DNA of 18,529 nucleotides, from contig DASVDW010000086.1 of NCBI GenBank assembly GCA_036380925.1, positions 1 through 18,529 on the forward strand, in the 5' to 3' direction. This DNA is from JAICLV01 sp036380925. GTDB lineage: Bacteria > Actinomycetota > Actinomycetes > Acidothermales > Acidothermaceae. Position numbers and translations under genes: made by a program. Of the stretch, positions 1 through 7,287 are shown one piece after another (the stretch's first letter is position 1; each line of letters starts with the position of its first letter). The notes below the pieces were generated by a model, which worked only from the letters and a program-made list of their open reading frames with translations, did not search any database and had not been told where the DNA came from.

Positions 1-287
1 CGACTCGCAGTCCTAGGTCGCGCCGCGCCACCGCTTTCGGGCAGCACCACCTTGGGGCGCTGTCGAAGGCGCTTTGCTCTGAGTCATAAGTACTGAGTCA
101 CGTGATTCGGAGCGACTCCGAGTGACCCGGCTCACTCGCAGCAGCCGCTGACTCAGAGCAGCCACCGTGACTCAGAGCAGCCACGGTGACTCAGAACCCA
201 TGACTCAGAGCAAAGCGCCTTCGACAGCGCCCCAAGGTGGTGCTGCCCGAAAGCGGTGGCGCGGCGCGACCTAGGACTGCGAGTCGA
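1..287. repeat. Large inverted repeat, 87-bp perfect arms
   Basis: Bases 1-87 are the exact reverse complement of 200-286, with a 112-base loop between the arms. The right arm contains the stop codon and last codons of the epimerase gene, so the left arm read on the plus strand repeats that gene's ending (Asp-Ser-Gln-Ser-stop at 2-16). The left arm touches the window edge and may continue beyond it. It could be a real cruciform or terminator-like structure, an inverted duplication of the gene end, or a fold-back assembly artefact. The sequence alone cannot separate these. Confidence 0.9.
80..207. repeat. TGACTCA heptamer cluster with 19-bp direct repeats and small hairpins
   Basis: Six copies of the heptamer TGACTCA or its complement TGAGTCA lie at 80, 94, 149, 168, 187 and 201. 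A 17-base unit beginning TGACTCAGAGC repeats perfectly at 149-165 and 168-184, and partially at 187 and 201, giving a 19-base period. Small inverted repeats sit among them: 107-112/116-121, 119-125/132-138 and 163-169/182-188. The cluster occupies the loop and inner arm edges of the larger inverted repeat. I do not recognise a named element. Confidence 0.8.
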
Positions 288-1173
288 ACAGCGCGCGCAG
301 CGCGGTGTCCAACCGGGGGTAGGCGAACGTGAACCCCGCTTCGAGCAATCGCGCGGGAAGCACCCGCTGACCGGTCACGACGGTCTCGGCGAATCTGCCC
401 AGTGCCACGCGCAACGCCGGCGCAGGGGCGGCAAACCAGGCTGGACGGCGCACGGCAGCCGCGATTTCCCTTGTGTACTCGGCATTTGTCACCGGGTTGG
501 GAGCGGTGATGTTGACCGCGCCGCTCACGTCGTCCGCCTTCAAGAGGAATCGCAGCGCCGACACGTGGTCGGGACGCGCGATCCAGCTGATGTATTGCCG
601 TCCGCCCCCGAGTCGGACGCCGAGGCCGGCGCGAAACAGCGGCAACACCTTGGCCAGCGCGCCGCCGCGGGTGCTGAGCACGATTCCGCTGCGCAGCCAC
701 ACCGTGCGGATGCCGGCGTCGGTGGCCGGAGCCGCGGCGGCTTCCCAGTCGCGGGCGATGCCAGCCAAGAAGTCTTTGCCAGCAGGTGAATTCTCATCGA
801 GTTCGGCGTCGCCGCCGTCGCCGTAATAACCGACCGCCGAGCCGCTCAAGAACGTGTGCGGTGGACGGTCGAGTCGCGCCAACGCGGTCGCGAGCAACGC
901 GGTTGAGCGCACTCGGCTGTCGCGTATTTCGCGCCGGTAGGACTCAGTCCAGCGATGGTCGCCGATGCCCGCGCCGCCCAGATGCACGACCGCGTCGACG
1001 CCGTCGATCGCGGCGAGGTCGGGCGCGGTGTCGGACGACGGGTCCCACGGCACCTCGTCGTCGGCCTTTCGCGGACGACGGACGAGGCGCAGCACCTCGT
1101 CACCTTCGCCGCGCGACACCCGCGTCAGGGCCGAGCCGACGAGCCCAGACGATCCCGAGACGAGGATGCGCAT
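271..1173 (-). CDS. TIGR01777 family NAD(P)-dependent epimerase (SDR)
   Basis: 300 aa, the usual length for this atypical short-chain dehydrogenase family. The N-terminal Rossmann dinucleotide motif has glycines at 7, 10 and 13. A YYGDGG stretch corresponds to the family's YYG region. The C-terminal ~50 residues match the DUF1731 tail, with conserved VVTGQRVLPARL and an aromatic GFTFAYP. The substrate is unknown in the family; cell-division inhibitor (SulA-like) labels in databases are historical. It starts 10 bases after the E2 acyltransferase stop, so it is probably cotranscribed, as with Rv2215-Rv2216 in M. tuberculosis. Its stop codon lies inside the right arm of the edge inverted repeat. 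The ATG at 1173 lacks a strong Shine-Dalgarno sequence, which fits translation following the upstream gene. Confidence 0.9.
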   Translation of the reverse strand: MRILVSGSSGLVGSALTRVSRGEGDEVLRLVRRPRKADDEVPWDPSSDTAPDLAAIDGVDAVVHLGGAGIGDHRWTESYRREIRDSRVRSTALLATALARLDRPPHTFLSGSAVGYYGDGGDAELDENSPAGKDFLAGIARDWEAAAAPATDAGIRTVWLRSGIVLSTRGGALAKVLPLFRAGLGVRLGGGRQYISWIARPDHVSALRFLLKADDVSGAVNITAPNPVTNAEYTREIAAAVRRPAWFAAPAPALRVALGRFAETVVTGQRVLPARLLEAGFTFAYPRLDTALRALFDSQS

Positions 1174-1183
1174 CGGCGCCGGG

Positions 1184-2644
1184 TCACAGACCGAGGTCGG
1201 CCTCGAACCGTCCTTCTTCCAGGCGCGCTTTCACCGTCGCGAGGAAGCGGGCGGCGTCGGCGCCGTCGACCAACCGGTGGTCGTAGGTCAGCGCGAGGTA
1301 AACCATCGATCGGACGGCGATGGTCTCGCCCAGGTCGGGGTCGTCGATGACCACGGGGCGCTTCACCACCGCTCCGGTGCCGAGGATGCCAACTTGCGGC
1401 GGCAGCAGAATGGGCGTGTCGAACAGCGCCCCACGGCTGCCGGTGTTGGTGATGGTGAAGGTGCCGCCTGACAACTCGTCGGGGCTCACCTGGTTGGCGC
1501 GCGTGCGGCTCGCGAGGTCGGCGATCTTGCGAGCGAGCCCCCCGAGGTTGAGGTCGCCGGCGTCGCGGATCACCGGCACCAGCAGGCCGCGGTCGGTGTC
1601 GACCGCGATGCCCAGGTGCTCGGCGTCGTGGTAGGTGATGGTTCCGGCCGCGGTGTCGATGCTCGCGTTGACCACAGGGTGCTGCTTGAGCGCCTCGACC
1701 GTGGCGAGCGCGAAGAACGGCAGGAAGGAAAGCTTCACGCCCTCGCGTGACTCGAACTCCGCCTTGGCGACTTCGCGCAGCCGGGCGACGCGGGTGACGT
1801 CAACCTCGACGACGGTGGTGAGCTGGGCCGCCGTCTGCAGCGACTCCACCATCCGCGACGCCAAGACCCCGCGCAGCCGCGACATCTTCTCGGTGCGGCC
1901 ACGCAGCGCGCTGGCCGCGGCCGCGGTGCTCGGCACCGCGGTGCTCGCGGCCTGCGAACCCGGCGACGGCACTGGCGCCGCGGCTTGTTTGGCCGCCTCG
2001 GCCGCGGCGATGACGTCCTGCTTGCGGATGCGGCCGCCGACGCCGGTGCCGGTCAGGCGCGACAGGTCGACGTTGTGCTCGGCCGCCAGCTTGCGCACGA
2101 GTGGCGTGACGTAGGTGTCCCCGCCCGCCTCGCCGTTCGACGTGGCTGACGTGGGTGCGGCTGGCGGCGCCTGCGCCGGCACGACCGGCTGCGGTGGTTG
2201 CGGGGAGGCTTCCGCGCGAACTGGCTCGGGCTCGGGCTGCGGCTCAGGCTCGGGTTCGGGCTGCGGTTCGGGTTCGGGTTGCGGTTCGGGCTCGGGTTGT
2301 GCGGCGGGCGCCTCAGCCTGGGTGGGCGCCTCAGCCTGGGTGGGCGCCTCAGCCTGGGCGGGCGCCTCAGCCTGGGCTGTCGCGCCACCCCCGCCGCCGT
2401 CGCGGCTCCCGTCGTCGATCACCCCCAGCTCGGCGCCGACCTCGACCGTCTCGTCCTCGGCGACACTGATCTTGCTCAGCACCCCGGACACCGGCGACGG
2501 GATCTCGGTGTCGACCTTGTCGGTGGACACCTCGAGCAGCGGCTCGTCGACGCTGACCTGGTCACCCTCCTTCTTCAACCAGCGGGTGACCGTGCCCTCG
2601 GTGACGCTCTCGCCAAGTTGCGGCATCGTGACGGAAAACGACAT
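1184..2644 (-). CDS. sucB: Dihydrolipoamide acyltransferase, E2 of 2-oxoacid dehydrogenase complexes
   Basis: 486 aa. Residues 1-76 form one lipoyl domain, with the lipoylated lysine K43 in TDKVD. Residues 77-177 are a flexible Ala/Pro/Glu/Gln linker containing QAEAP and PEPEPQ repeats. Residues 178-214 are the peripheral E3/E1-binding domain. The C-terminal catalytic domain carries the HxxxDG active site, H456 and D460. It transfers an acyl group from lipoate to CoA in the cytoplasmic complex. Actinobacterial proteins of this type are annotated sucB but in mycobacteria (DlaT) act as the pyruvate dehydrogenase E2, so the acyl substrate is not fixed by sequence. Mycobacterial DlaT, as I recall, has two lipoyl domains; this has one. 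lpdA, encoding its E3 partner, ends 31 bases upstream. Confidence 0.95.
   Translation of the reverse strand: MSFSVTMPQLGESVTEGTVTRWLKKEGDQVSVDEPLLEVSTDKVDTEIPSPVSGVLSKISVAEDETVEVGAELGVIDDGSRDGGGGGATAQAEAPAQAEAPTQAEAPTQAEAPAAQPEPEPQPEPEPQPEPEPEPQPEPEPVRAEASPQPPQPVVPAQAPPAAPTSATSNGEAGGDTYVTPLVRKLAAEHNVDLSRLTGTGVGGRIRKQDVIAAAEAAKQAAAPVPSPGSQAASTAVPSTAAAASALRGRTEKMSRLRGVLASRMVESLQTAAQLTTVVEVDVTRVARLREVAKAEFESREGVKLSFLPFFALATVEALKQHPVVNASIDTAAGTITYHDAEHLGIAVDTDRGLLVPVIRDAGDLNLGGLARKIADLASRTRANQVSPDELSGGTFTITNTGSRGALFDTPILLPPQVGILGTGAVVKRPVVIDDPDLGETIAVRSMVYLALTYDHRLVDGADAARFLATVKARLEEGRFEADLGL
2306..2377. repeat. Four 18-bp tandem repeats in the sucB linker
   Basis: The unit GGGCGCCTCAGCCTGGGY occurs four times head to tail at 2306, 2324, 2342 and 2360. 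On the minus strand it encodes repeated Gln-Ala-Glu-Ala-Pro-(Thr/Ala). It is followed at about 2223-2300 by less regular Pro-Glu repeats. The near identity of the DNA suggests recent slippage, so copy number may vary between strains and linker length with it. Confidence 0.9.
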
Positions 2645-2675
2645 GGCGGTGATGACTCCCGGTCTGATGAGGCAA

Positions 2676-4052
2676 CTAGTTGTGCACGTGCAGTGGCTTG
2701 CCGGCCAGCGCGAGGTGCGCCTCGCCGATCGCCTCCGTCTGGGTCGGGTGCGGGTGAATGAGCTGCGCGACCTCGGTGGGCAGCGCCTCCCAGTTGTAGA
2801 TCAGCTGGGCCTCGGCGATCAGCTCGCCAACCCGAGCGCCGACCGCGTGGATGCCGACGACCGGGCCGTCGTTGAGGGCGATCACCTTCACCGCGCCCTT
2901 GGTCTTCAGAATCTGGCTGCGGCCGTTGCCTGCCAGGTCGTAGACGAATGTCTTGAGGTTGTCGCCGTACTTCTCACGCGCCTTGGCTTCGGTCAGCCCG
3001 ACCGACGCGACTTCGGGGTCGGAGTAGGTGATCCGCGGAACGCCGTCGTAGTCGATGGGCACCGGGTTGAGTCCGCCGAGTCGCTCCGCGACGAGGATGC
3101 CTTCGGCGAAGCCGACATGGGCCAGTTGCAGCGTCGGGATCAAGTCACCGACCGCCGAGATGGTCGGCACCGAGGTTTGGCAGTACTCGTCGACGATCAC
3201 GAATCCGCGTTCGACCCGGACGCCCTGCTCCTCGTAGCCGAGGCCCGCCGACACCGGACCGCGCCCGACGGCCACCAGCAGGTACTCGGCCTCGATGGTC
3301 TTGCCGCCCTCGACGCTCACCACGACCCCGTCGTCCGAGGTCTTGACGCTTTCGAAGCGTGCTCCGAGCTCGTACTTGATGCCCCGCCGACGGAACGCCC
3401 GCTCTAGCAGCTTGGAGCTGTTCTCGTCCTCCGGCGGCAGCAGGTGGGGCAGCGCCTCGACGATGGTCACGTCCGCGCCGAACGACCTCCACACGCTCGC
3501 GAACTCGACGCCGATCACGCCGCCGCCCAACACCACGACGGACGACGGGACGCGGTCGAGCGTGAGCGCGTGCTCGCTGGTGATGACTCGGTTGCCGTCG
3601 ATCTCCAGGCCAGGCAGCGTCTTCGGCTCGGAACCGGTGGCCAGCAGGACGTGCTTGCCCTCGTAGCGCTGGCCGTCGACCTCGACCGCGGTCGGGGAGA
3701 CCAGCTTGCCGGAGCCCTCGACGTAGGTGATCTTGTGTGCCTTCACCAGGCCTTGCAGACCCTTGTAAAGCCCGCCGACCACGCCGTCCTTGTACTTGTG
3801 CACGCCGACGATGTCGATACCGTCGAAGCTCGTCTTGACGCCGAACGTCTCGCTCTCGCGGGCGCCGTCGGCGAGCTCGGCCGCGTGCAGCAGCGCTTTG
3901 GTCGGGATGCAGCCGCGGTGCAGGCAGGTGCCGCCGACCTTGTCCTTCTCGATCAGCGCGACGCTCATGCCGAGTTCACTGGCGCGGAACGCGGCCGCGT
4001 AGCCGCCGCTGCCGCCGCCGAGGATCACGAGATCGAAGTTGCCGTTTGCCAC
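2676..4052 (-). CDS. lpdA: Dihydrolipoamide dehydrogenase (E3)
   Basis: 458 aa, typical for the family. The FAD-binding GGGSGG motif is at residues 12-17. The redox-active disulfide is C43/C48 in GGTCLHRGCIPTK. A second Rossmann motif (VVLGGGVIGVEFASV) binds NAD, a GD motif sits in the SAVGDL segment, and the C-terminal HPHPTQTE holds the catalytic His-Glu pair. It reoxidises dihydrolipoamide of the E2 subunit using NAD+, and in this phylum can also serve the glycine cleavage system, whose gcvT is in the window. The GTG start at 4052 is supported by AAGGAG at 4059-4064, six bases upstream. sucB follows after 31 bases, consistent with one operon. Confidence 0.96.
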   Translation of the reverse strand: MANGNFDLVILGGGSGGYAAAFRASELGMSVALIEKDKVGGTCLHRGCIPTKALLHAAELADGARESETFGVKTSFDGIDIVGVHKYKDGVVGGLYKGLQGLVKAHKITYVEGSGKLVSPTAVEVDGQRYEGKHVLLATGSEPKTLPGLEIDGNRVITSEHALTLDRVPSSVVVLGGGVIGVEFASVWRSFGADVTIVEALPHLLPPEDENSSKLLERAFRRRGIKYELGARFESVKTSDDGVVVSVEGGKTIEAEYLLVAVGRGPVSAGLGYEEQGVRVERGFVIVDEYCQTSVPTISAVGDLIPTLQLAHVGFAEGILVAERLGGLNPVPIDYDGVPRITYSDPEVASVGLTEAKAREKYGDNLKTFVYDLAGNGRSQILKTKGAVKVIALNDGPVVGIHAVGARVGELIAEAQLIYNWEALPTEVAQLIHPHPTQTEAIGEAHLALAGKPLHVHN

Positions 4053-4058
4053 CGCGCA

Positions 4059-4064
4059 CTCCTT
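4059..4064 (-). promoter_or_regulatory. Ribosome binding site of lpdA
   Basis: AAGGAG on the minus strand lies six bases before the GTG at 4052. This is the reason for choosing that non-ATG start. The wider pepA-lpdA gap (4053-4251) shows no promoter I would assign with confidence. Confidence 0.75.
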
Positions 4065-4228
4065 GGTTGCCTTGTTGCCGGCCGGTTCGCCACTCTTCAG
4101 CGCATTGGTTGCGGACGACGTCAGCGGGGTCGCCGCGGCGTCTAGGTCATCTTCCCATGCTTCGCGCGAGGGTCACTCGCAGCGTCGTGCCGCTCAGCCG
4201 CGACAGGTAATCGGTGGCGTCAATCGCA

Positions 4229-4250
4229 TTGGACGGCGGATCGAGTCCAA
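4229..4250 (-). terminator. Possible weak terminator after pepA
   Basis: Immediately after the pepA stop codon a six-base stem (TTGGAC/GTCCAA, arms 4245-4250 and 4229-4234) encloses a ten-base loop. No T tract follows (TGCGATTG), so it may be a 3' end or RNA-stability hairpin rather than an efficient intrinsic terminator. Confidence 0.3.
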
Positions 4251-4251
4251 C

Positions 4252-5775
4252 CTAGGCGGAGGCGAGGTCTTCGGCGAACTGGACGAGGGTCGCGACCGCC
4301 GCGCCGGTGCCGCCCTTGGGCGTGTAGCCGTAGGCGTCGCCCTGGTTGAACGCGGGCCCGGCGATGTCGAGGTGCGCCCAGGAGATGGGCTGGCCGCCTG
4401 CTTGGTTGCCGACGAAGTCCTGCAAGAACGTGCCGGCGACGAGCATCCCGCCGAAGCTGTCGCCGATGTTGGCGATGTCAGCGACTTGAGAGTCCAGCGA
4501 CTTGCGCAGCTCGGGTGGCAGCGGCATCGGCCACATCTGCTCGCCGGCCCGCTTCGCCGCGTCGACCACCGCGTTGCGCAGCTTGTCGTCGTTACCCATG
4601 ACGCCGGACGTGTGGGTGCCGAGCGCGACAAGTTGCGCGCCGGTGAGAGTGGCGGCGTCGATGATGAGGTCGGGCCGCTCCTCGCTGGCGCGAACCAGGG
4701 CGTCGGCGAGCACCAGCCGGCCCTCGGCGTCGGTGTTGAGCACCTCGACCGTCTTGCCGCCGTAGATGGTGAGGACGTCTGAGGGCCGCTGCGCGCTGCC
4801 CGACGGCATGTTCTCCGCGAGCGGCGCCCACGCGGTGACGTTGACCCGCAGCTTCAGCTGGGCGATCGCCGCCGTGGCGAGGACGATGGCCGCGGCGCCG
4901 CCCATGTCTGACTTCATCCAGTCCATCGACGCCGTCGGCTTCAGGGAGAGTCCGCCGGAGTCGAAGGTGATGCCTTTTCCGACAAGGGCAATCGTCTTCT
5001 TCGCACGCGGGTGGCGGTACTCGAGGCGGACCAGCCGCGGTGGGTTGATGGAGCCCTGCCCGACGCCGACGATGCCGCCGTAACCCTGCTTCTTGAGTTG
5101 GCGCTCGTCGAGAATCTCGATGTCGAGATTGTTCGTTCCGGCGAGATTGGCGGCGAAGTCCGCGAACTCTTTGGGGTGCAGCGCCGACGGCGGGGTGTTG
5201 ACCAGGTCGCGCACCGCGCAGACCGCGTTCGCGACGATCTGGGCGCGGGCCAGGGCTTTCTTGGCTTCGGCCGATCGCGCGTCGTCGACGATGATCGAGA
5301 CGGTGTTGACGGGGTCGCGGTGATCGGGCTTCGACGCGTTGCGGAAGCGGTGGTAGGAGTAGGCGCCGAGCAGCGCGCCCTCGGCGATCGGGCGGACGCC
5401 TTGGTTCGATCCCGGAAGCGCCAGGGCGACGTGGTCGAGGCCGGCGAGTTCGCGCAGCGCGACGCCGGCGGCGCGGCGGACCTGCTCGGGGTCGACGCTG
5501 GCGCGACGGCTGCGCGGCGCTTCGCCGAGGCCGACGGCCAGGACAATGGGCGCGGTGGTCGCGCCGAAGGTGGTGACGCGGTGGTGCTCGCCAGCTTTGC
5601 CGGTGGCGCCGAGCCGGGCGAGGGTCGCGGTTAGGCGGCCGTCGAGCGCGGCGTCGATGTTCTCGCCGCCGGGCGCGAGGGCGATGCTGCCGTCCGCGGC
5701 GCGCGTGACGCCGATGACGACGGCGTCGGCGTCGATTCGGGCAGGGTCGGCTCGCCTAAGAGAGATCTCGGTCAC
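4252..5775 (-). CDS. pepA: Leucyl aminopeptidase (M17 family)
   Basis: 507 aa, normal length for M17. The C-terminal domain has the complete two-metal site: K267, D272, D290, D349 and E351, with catalytic K279 and R353. Each is offset by 17 from the bovine lens enzyme numbering as I recall it. The signature NTDAEGRL is at 347-354. It is a cytoplasmic hexameric enzyme that removes N-terminal residues from peptides. The GTG at 5775 is preferred because a TAGCAT -10 element ends exactly seven bases before it, implying a leaderless transcript. It lies upstream of lpdA on the same strand with a 199-base gap, so lpdA probably has its own promoter. Confidence 0.96.
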   Translation of the reverse strand: MTEISLRRADPARIDADAVVIGVTRAADGSIALAPGGENIDAALDGRLTATLARLGATGKAGEHHRVTTFGATTAPIVLAVGLGEAPRSRRASVDPEQVRRAAGVALRELAGLDHVALALPGSNQGVRPIAEGALLGAYSYHRFRNASKPDHRDPVNTVSIIVDDARSAEAKKALARAQIVANAVCAVRDLVNTPPSALHPKEFADFAANLAGTNNLDIEILDERQLKKQGYGGIVGVGQGSINPPRLVRLEYRHPRAKKTIALVGKGITFDSGGLSLKPTASMDWMKSDMGGAAAIVLATAAIAQLKLRVNVTAWAPLAENMPSGSAQRPSDVLTIYGGKTVEVLNTDAEGRLVLADALVRASEERPDLIIDAATLTGAQLVALGTHTSGVMGNDDKLRNAVVDAAKRAGEQMWPMPLPPELRKSLDSQVADIANIGDSFGGMLVAGTFLQDFVGNQAGGQPISWAHLDIAGPAFNQGDAYGYTPKGGTGAAVATLVQFAEDLASA

Positions 5776-5782
5776 GTCTCGG

Positions 5783-5788
5783 ATGCTA
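5783..5788 (-). promoter_or_regulatory. -10 element of pepA, leaderless architecture
   Basis: TAGCAT on the minus strand (5788 to 5783) is followed by seven bases and then the GTG start at 5775. With normal -10 to +1 spacing, transcription would begin at the start codon. No clear -35 hexamer is visible. The same arrangement occurs before gcvT and before the 72-aa gene. Confidence 0.55.
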
Positions 5789-5845
5789 TCCGGCGCCCTG
5801 TTCGGAGCAGGTGTGGATCAGCTGCTCGGGGTTAACGAGCTGTGG

Positions 5846-5867
5846 AAAAACGCGTTCACTGAACGCG
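5846..5867 (-). terminator. Intrinsic terminator of the heliorhodopsin unit
   Basis: Minus-strand reading gives CGCGTTC, loop AGT, GAACGCG, then TTTTT (5867 to 5846). That is a seven-base GC-rich stem, a tight loop and a direct T tract. It lies just after the stop of the 166-aa protein. An overlapping nine-base inverted repeat (5857-5865 / 5873-5881, CACTGAACG) spans the stop codon and could form an alternative hairpin. Confidence 0.7.
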
Positions 5868-5875
5868 CCATCCGT

Positions 5876-6376
5876 TCAGTGCAGCACGCTCTTGACCGCG
5901 AACAAGGTGGCGCCGAGCACCAGCGCGACGACAGCGGTGCCCAGCAGTTGAGGCGGTTCCAGCTGCCGCCGCAGGCCGCCAGCGACCTCGAACAAGACAA
6001 GGGCGACCACGGCCGCTGACAGCGCCGCGGTGTCGCCCGTCGTCAGCGGCACTCCCACGGCCCAGGCGGCGACGAGCGCCGCCACCGGCACGGCCGCTCC
6101 CTCCGCGAGCGGCCATTCATGGCCGAGTGCGTGGAGAAAGTCCTGCGCCGACGGGGAGGCGCCTCGGCCGAGACGTTCGGCGACCCAGTGGGCGTAGCTG
6201 TGCGCCAGCCAGTACGCCGCCACCGCGATCAGGGCCGCGGCGATGACGCGAGGGTACGTTTCCGAGCGCGGGTCTTCTGCGGCGATCACCAGCCCGGCCG
6301 CGATCGTGCCGTAGATGGTGTTGCGCGGATTGTCTTCCGGTTCGATCCACTTGAGGATTCGCTCCCGCCAGGTCAT
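5876..6376 (-). CDS. Five-helix membrane protein coupled to heliorhodopsin
   Basis: 166 aa; I do not recognise a family with certainty. The N terminus is cytoplasmic-looking and charged (RERILKW, EPEDNPRNT). Five hydrophobic segments follow at about 20-34, 42-63, 91-111, 115-135 and 143-162. Histidines and acids cluster at the ends of helix 2 (HSYAHWVAE) and before helix 3 (HALGHEWPLAEG), where a metal or cofactor could bind, but no known motif is evident. Its ATG overlaps the heliorhodopsin stop (ATGA at 6373-6376), so the two are translationally coupled, and a strong terminator follows. The arrangement suggests a partner, effector or accessory of the rhodopsin. This is inference from context only. 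Confidence 0.85.
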   Translation of the reverse strand: MTWRERILKWIEPEDNPRNTIYGTIAAGLVIAAEDPRSETYPRVIAAALIAVAAYWLAHSYAHWVAERLGRGASPSAQDFLHALGHEWPLAEGAAVPVAALVAAWAVGVPLTTGDTAALSAAVVALVLFEVAGGLRRQLEPPQLLGTAVVALVLGATLFAVKSVLH

Positions 6377-7161
6377 GACCGCAAGACGTTGGCGAACACG
6401 ATCCAGGCGAGCAGCGATTTCGCGGTCAGGCTCAACACGATGTAGCCGACCTCGCCGTACACGTAGTCACGCCATCGCCCGACCTGGGCGTACTGCAGCG
6501 CCATGTTGACGGCAAAGCTGGAGAACAGCGCGAACTGCACGATCGTGATGGCGTACACGAAGCCTGGCACGGTCGGCGGCTGCACAAGGTAGACCGCGAT
6601 GAGCGCCCACGGGACCAAGCCGATGATGCTCCCGAACCAGAAGGCGCTCCAATCCGCGCGGCCTGGGCGTTGCTGGCGTTCCATCAGCAGACCGAACAAG
6701 ATCATCGCGGTGTTCGCGGCGAACACCGCGGAAACGGCCGCGATGTCGCGAATTCCAACAAACAGACCGATCAGGACGATCATGATCGAGGCGCTCACCG
6801 AGTACTCGATCCACCGGGCATAGTTCGTCCGGCGATCGAGATGTCCCTCGTACCAACGGTGCACTCGTGGGGCCGCAACGAGCGCGTGGTCGATCGCCGC
6901 GAGAATCAAGAACACCGCGACGGTCGGTCCGATCCGAAGTGAGAACAGCGTCTCCGGTGGCGTCGGGCGCGTCGTGCGCACCGGGTCGTCCGTGAGAAAA
7001 GCGGCGGTGATCGGCAGCGCGAGCGTGTTGCTGGCCGCCAGCATGTACGCGCCCTCGGCCGCGAGGAACACGAAGGCGGCGATGTTGAACAGGCGGAGTC
7101 GCCGATAACGTGCCGCCGGCGACGTCGCCATGGGAAGGTTCGTCGCGCTCTGCACCGACAT
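6373..7161 (-). CDS. Heliorhodopsin
   Basis: 262 aa with seven membrane helices. Compared from memory with heliorhodopsin 48C12: K248 in LTAKSLLAW matches the retinal Schiff-base K241, E119 in ARWIEYSVSASIMIVLI matches counterion E107, and H92 matches H80. The segments FGLLMER, FWFGSIIGLVPW and VPGFVYAI are also family-typical. It should bind all-trans retinal with an inverted topology (N terminus inside). Members do not pump ions strongly and are thought to be sensors or enzyme regulators. The position of 48C12 H23 is Leu (L33) here and Q26 is Glu (E36), an altered pocket near the Schiff base. The ATG at 7161 is chosen for its GGAGG at 7167-7171. The frame stays open further upstream but would overlap gcvT. 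No retinal-synthesis gene is in the window. Confidence 0.95.
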   Translation of the reverse strand: MSVQSATNLPMATSPAARYRRLRLFNIAAFVFLAAEGAYMLAASNTLALPITAAFLTDDPVRTTRPTPPETLFSLRIGPTVAVFLILAAIDHALVAAPRVHRWYEGHLDRRTNYARWIEYSVSASIMIVLIGLFVGIRDIAAVSAVFAANTAMILFGLLMERQQRPGRADWSAFWFGSIIGLVPWALIAVYLVQPPTVPGFVYAITIVQFALFSSFAVNMALQYAQVGRWRDYVYGEVGYIVLSLTAKSLLAWIVFANVLRS

Positions 7162-7166
7162 GGTCG

Positions 7167-7171
7167 CCTCC
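7167..7171 (-). promoter_or_regulatory. Ribosome binding site of heliorhodopsin
   Basis: GGAGG on the minus strand sits five bases before the ATG at 7161. The in-frame ATG at 7131 and the further upstream in-frame ATGs lack a comparable site. The 130-base gap to gcvT must hold the heliorhodopsin promoter, but I see no convincing hexamer pair. Confidence 0.75.
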
Positions 7172-7281
7172 GAGGCGTCCGATTTGTCCCCTGCTTGTGA
7201 CGCTGCACGACCGTGGACCGCTGTTCCAGGGTCGGAAGTCATCGAACGGAACGCGGCATCCGTCTCGCGCTTCGGAAGCGG

Positions 7282-7287
7282 TAGCGT
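7282..7287 (+). promoter_or_regulatory. -10 element of gcvT, leaderless architecture
   Basis: TAGCGT is followed by exactly seven bases (CCGGGCC) and the ATG at 7295, so the predicted transcript starts at the initiation codon. The surrounding GCGGTAGCGT is shared with the promoter of the 72-aa gene at 18239-18248. No glycine riboswitch fits before the gene. Confidence 0.55.

Noticed and set aside
2115..3407. 430-codon plus-strand open frame rich in Gly/Ser/Ala
   Set aside because: It is antisense to sucB and lpdA, both certain. Its low-complexity start mirrors the sucB linker repeats.
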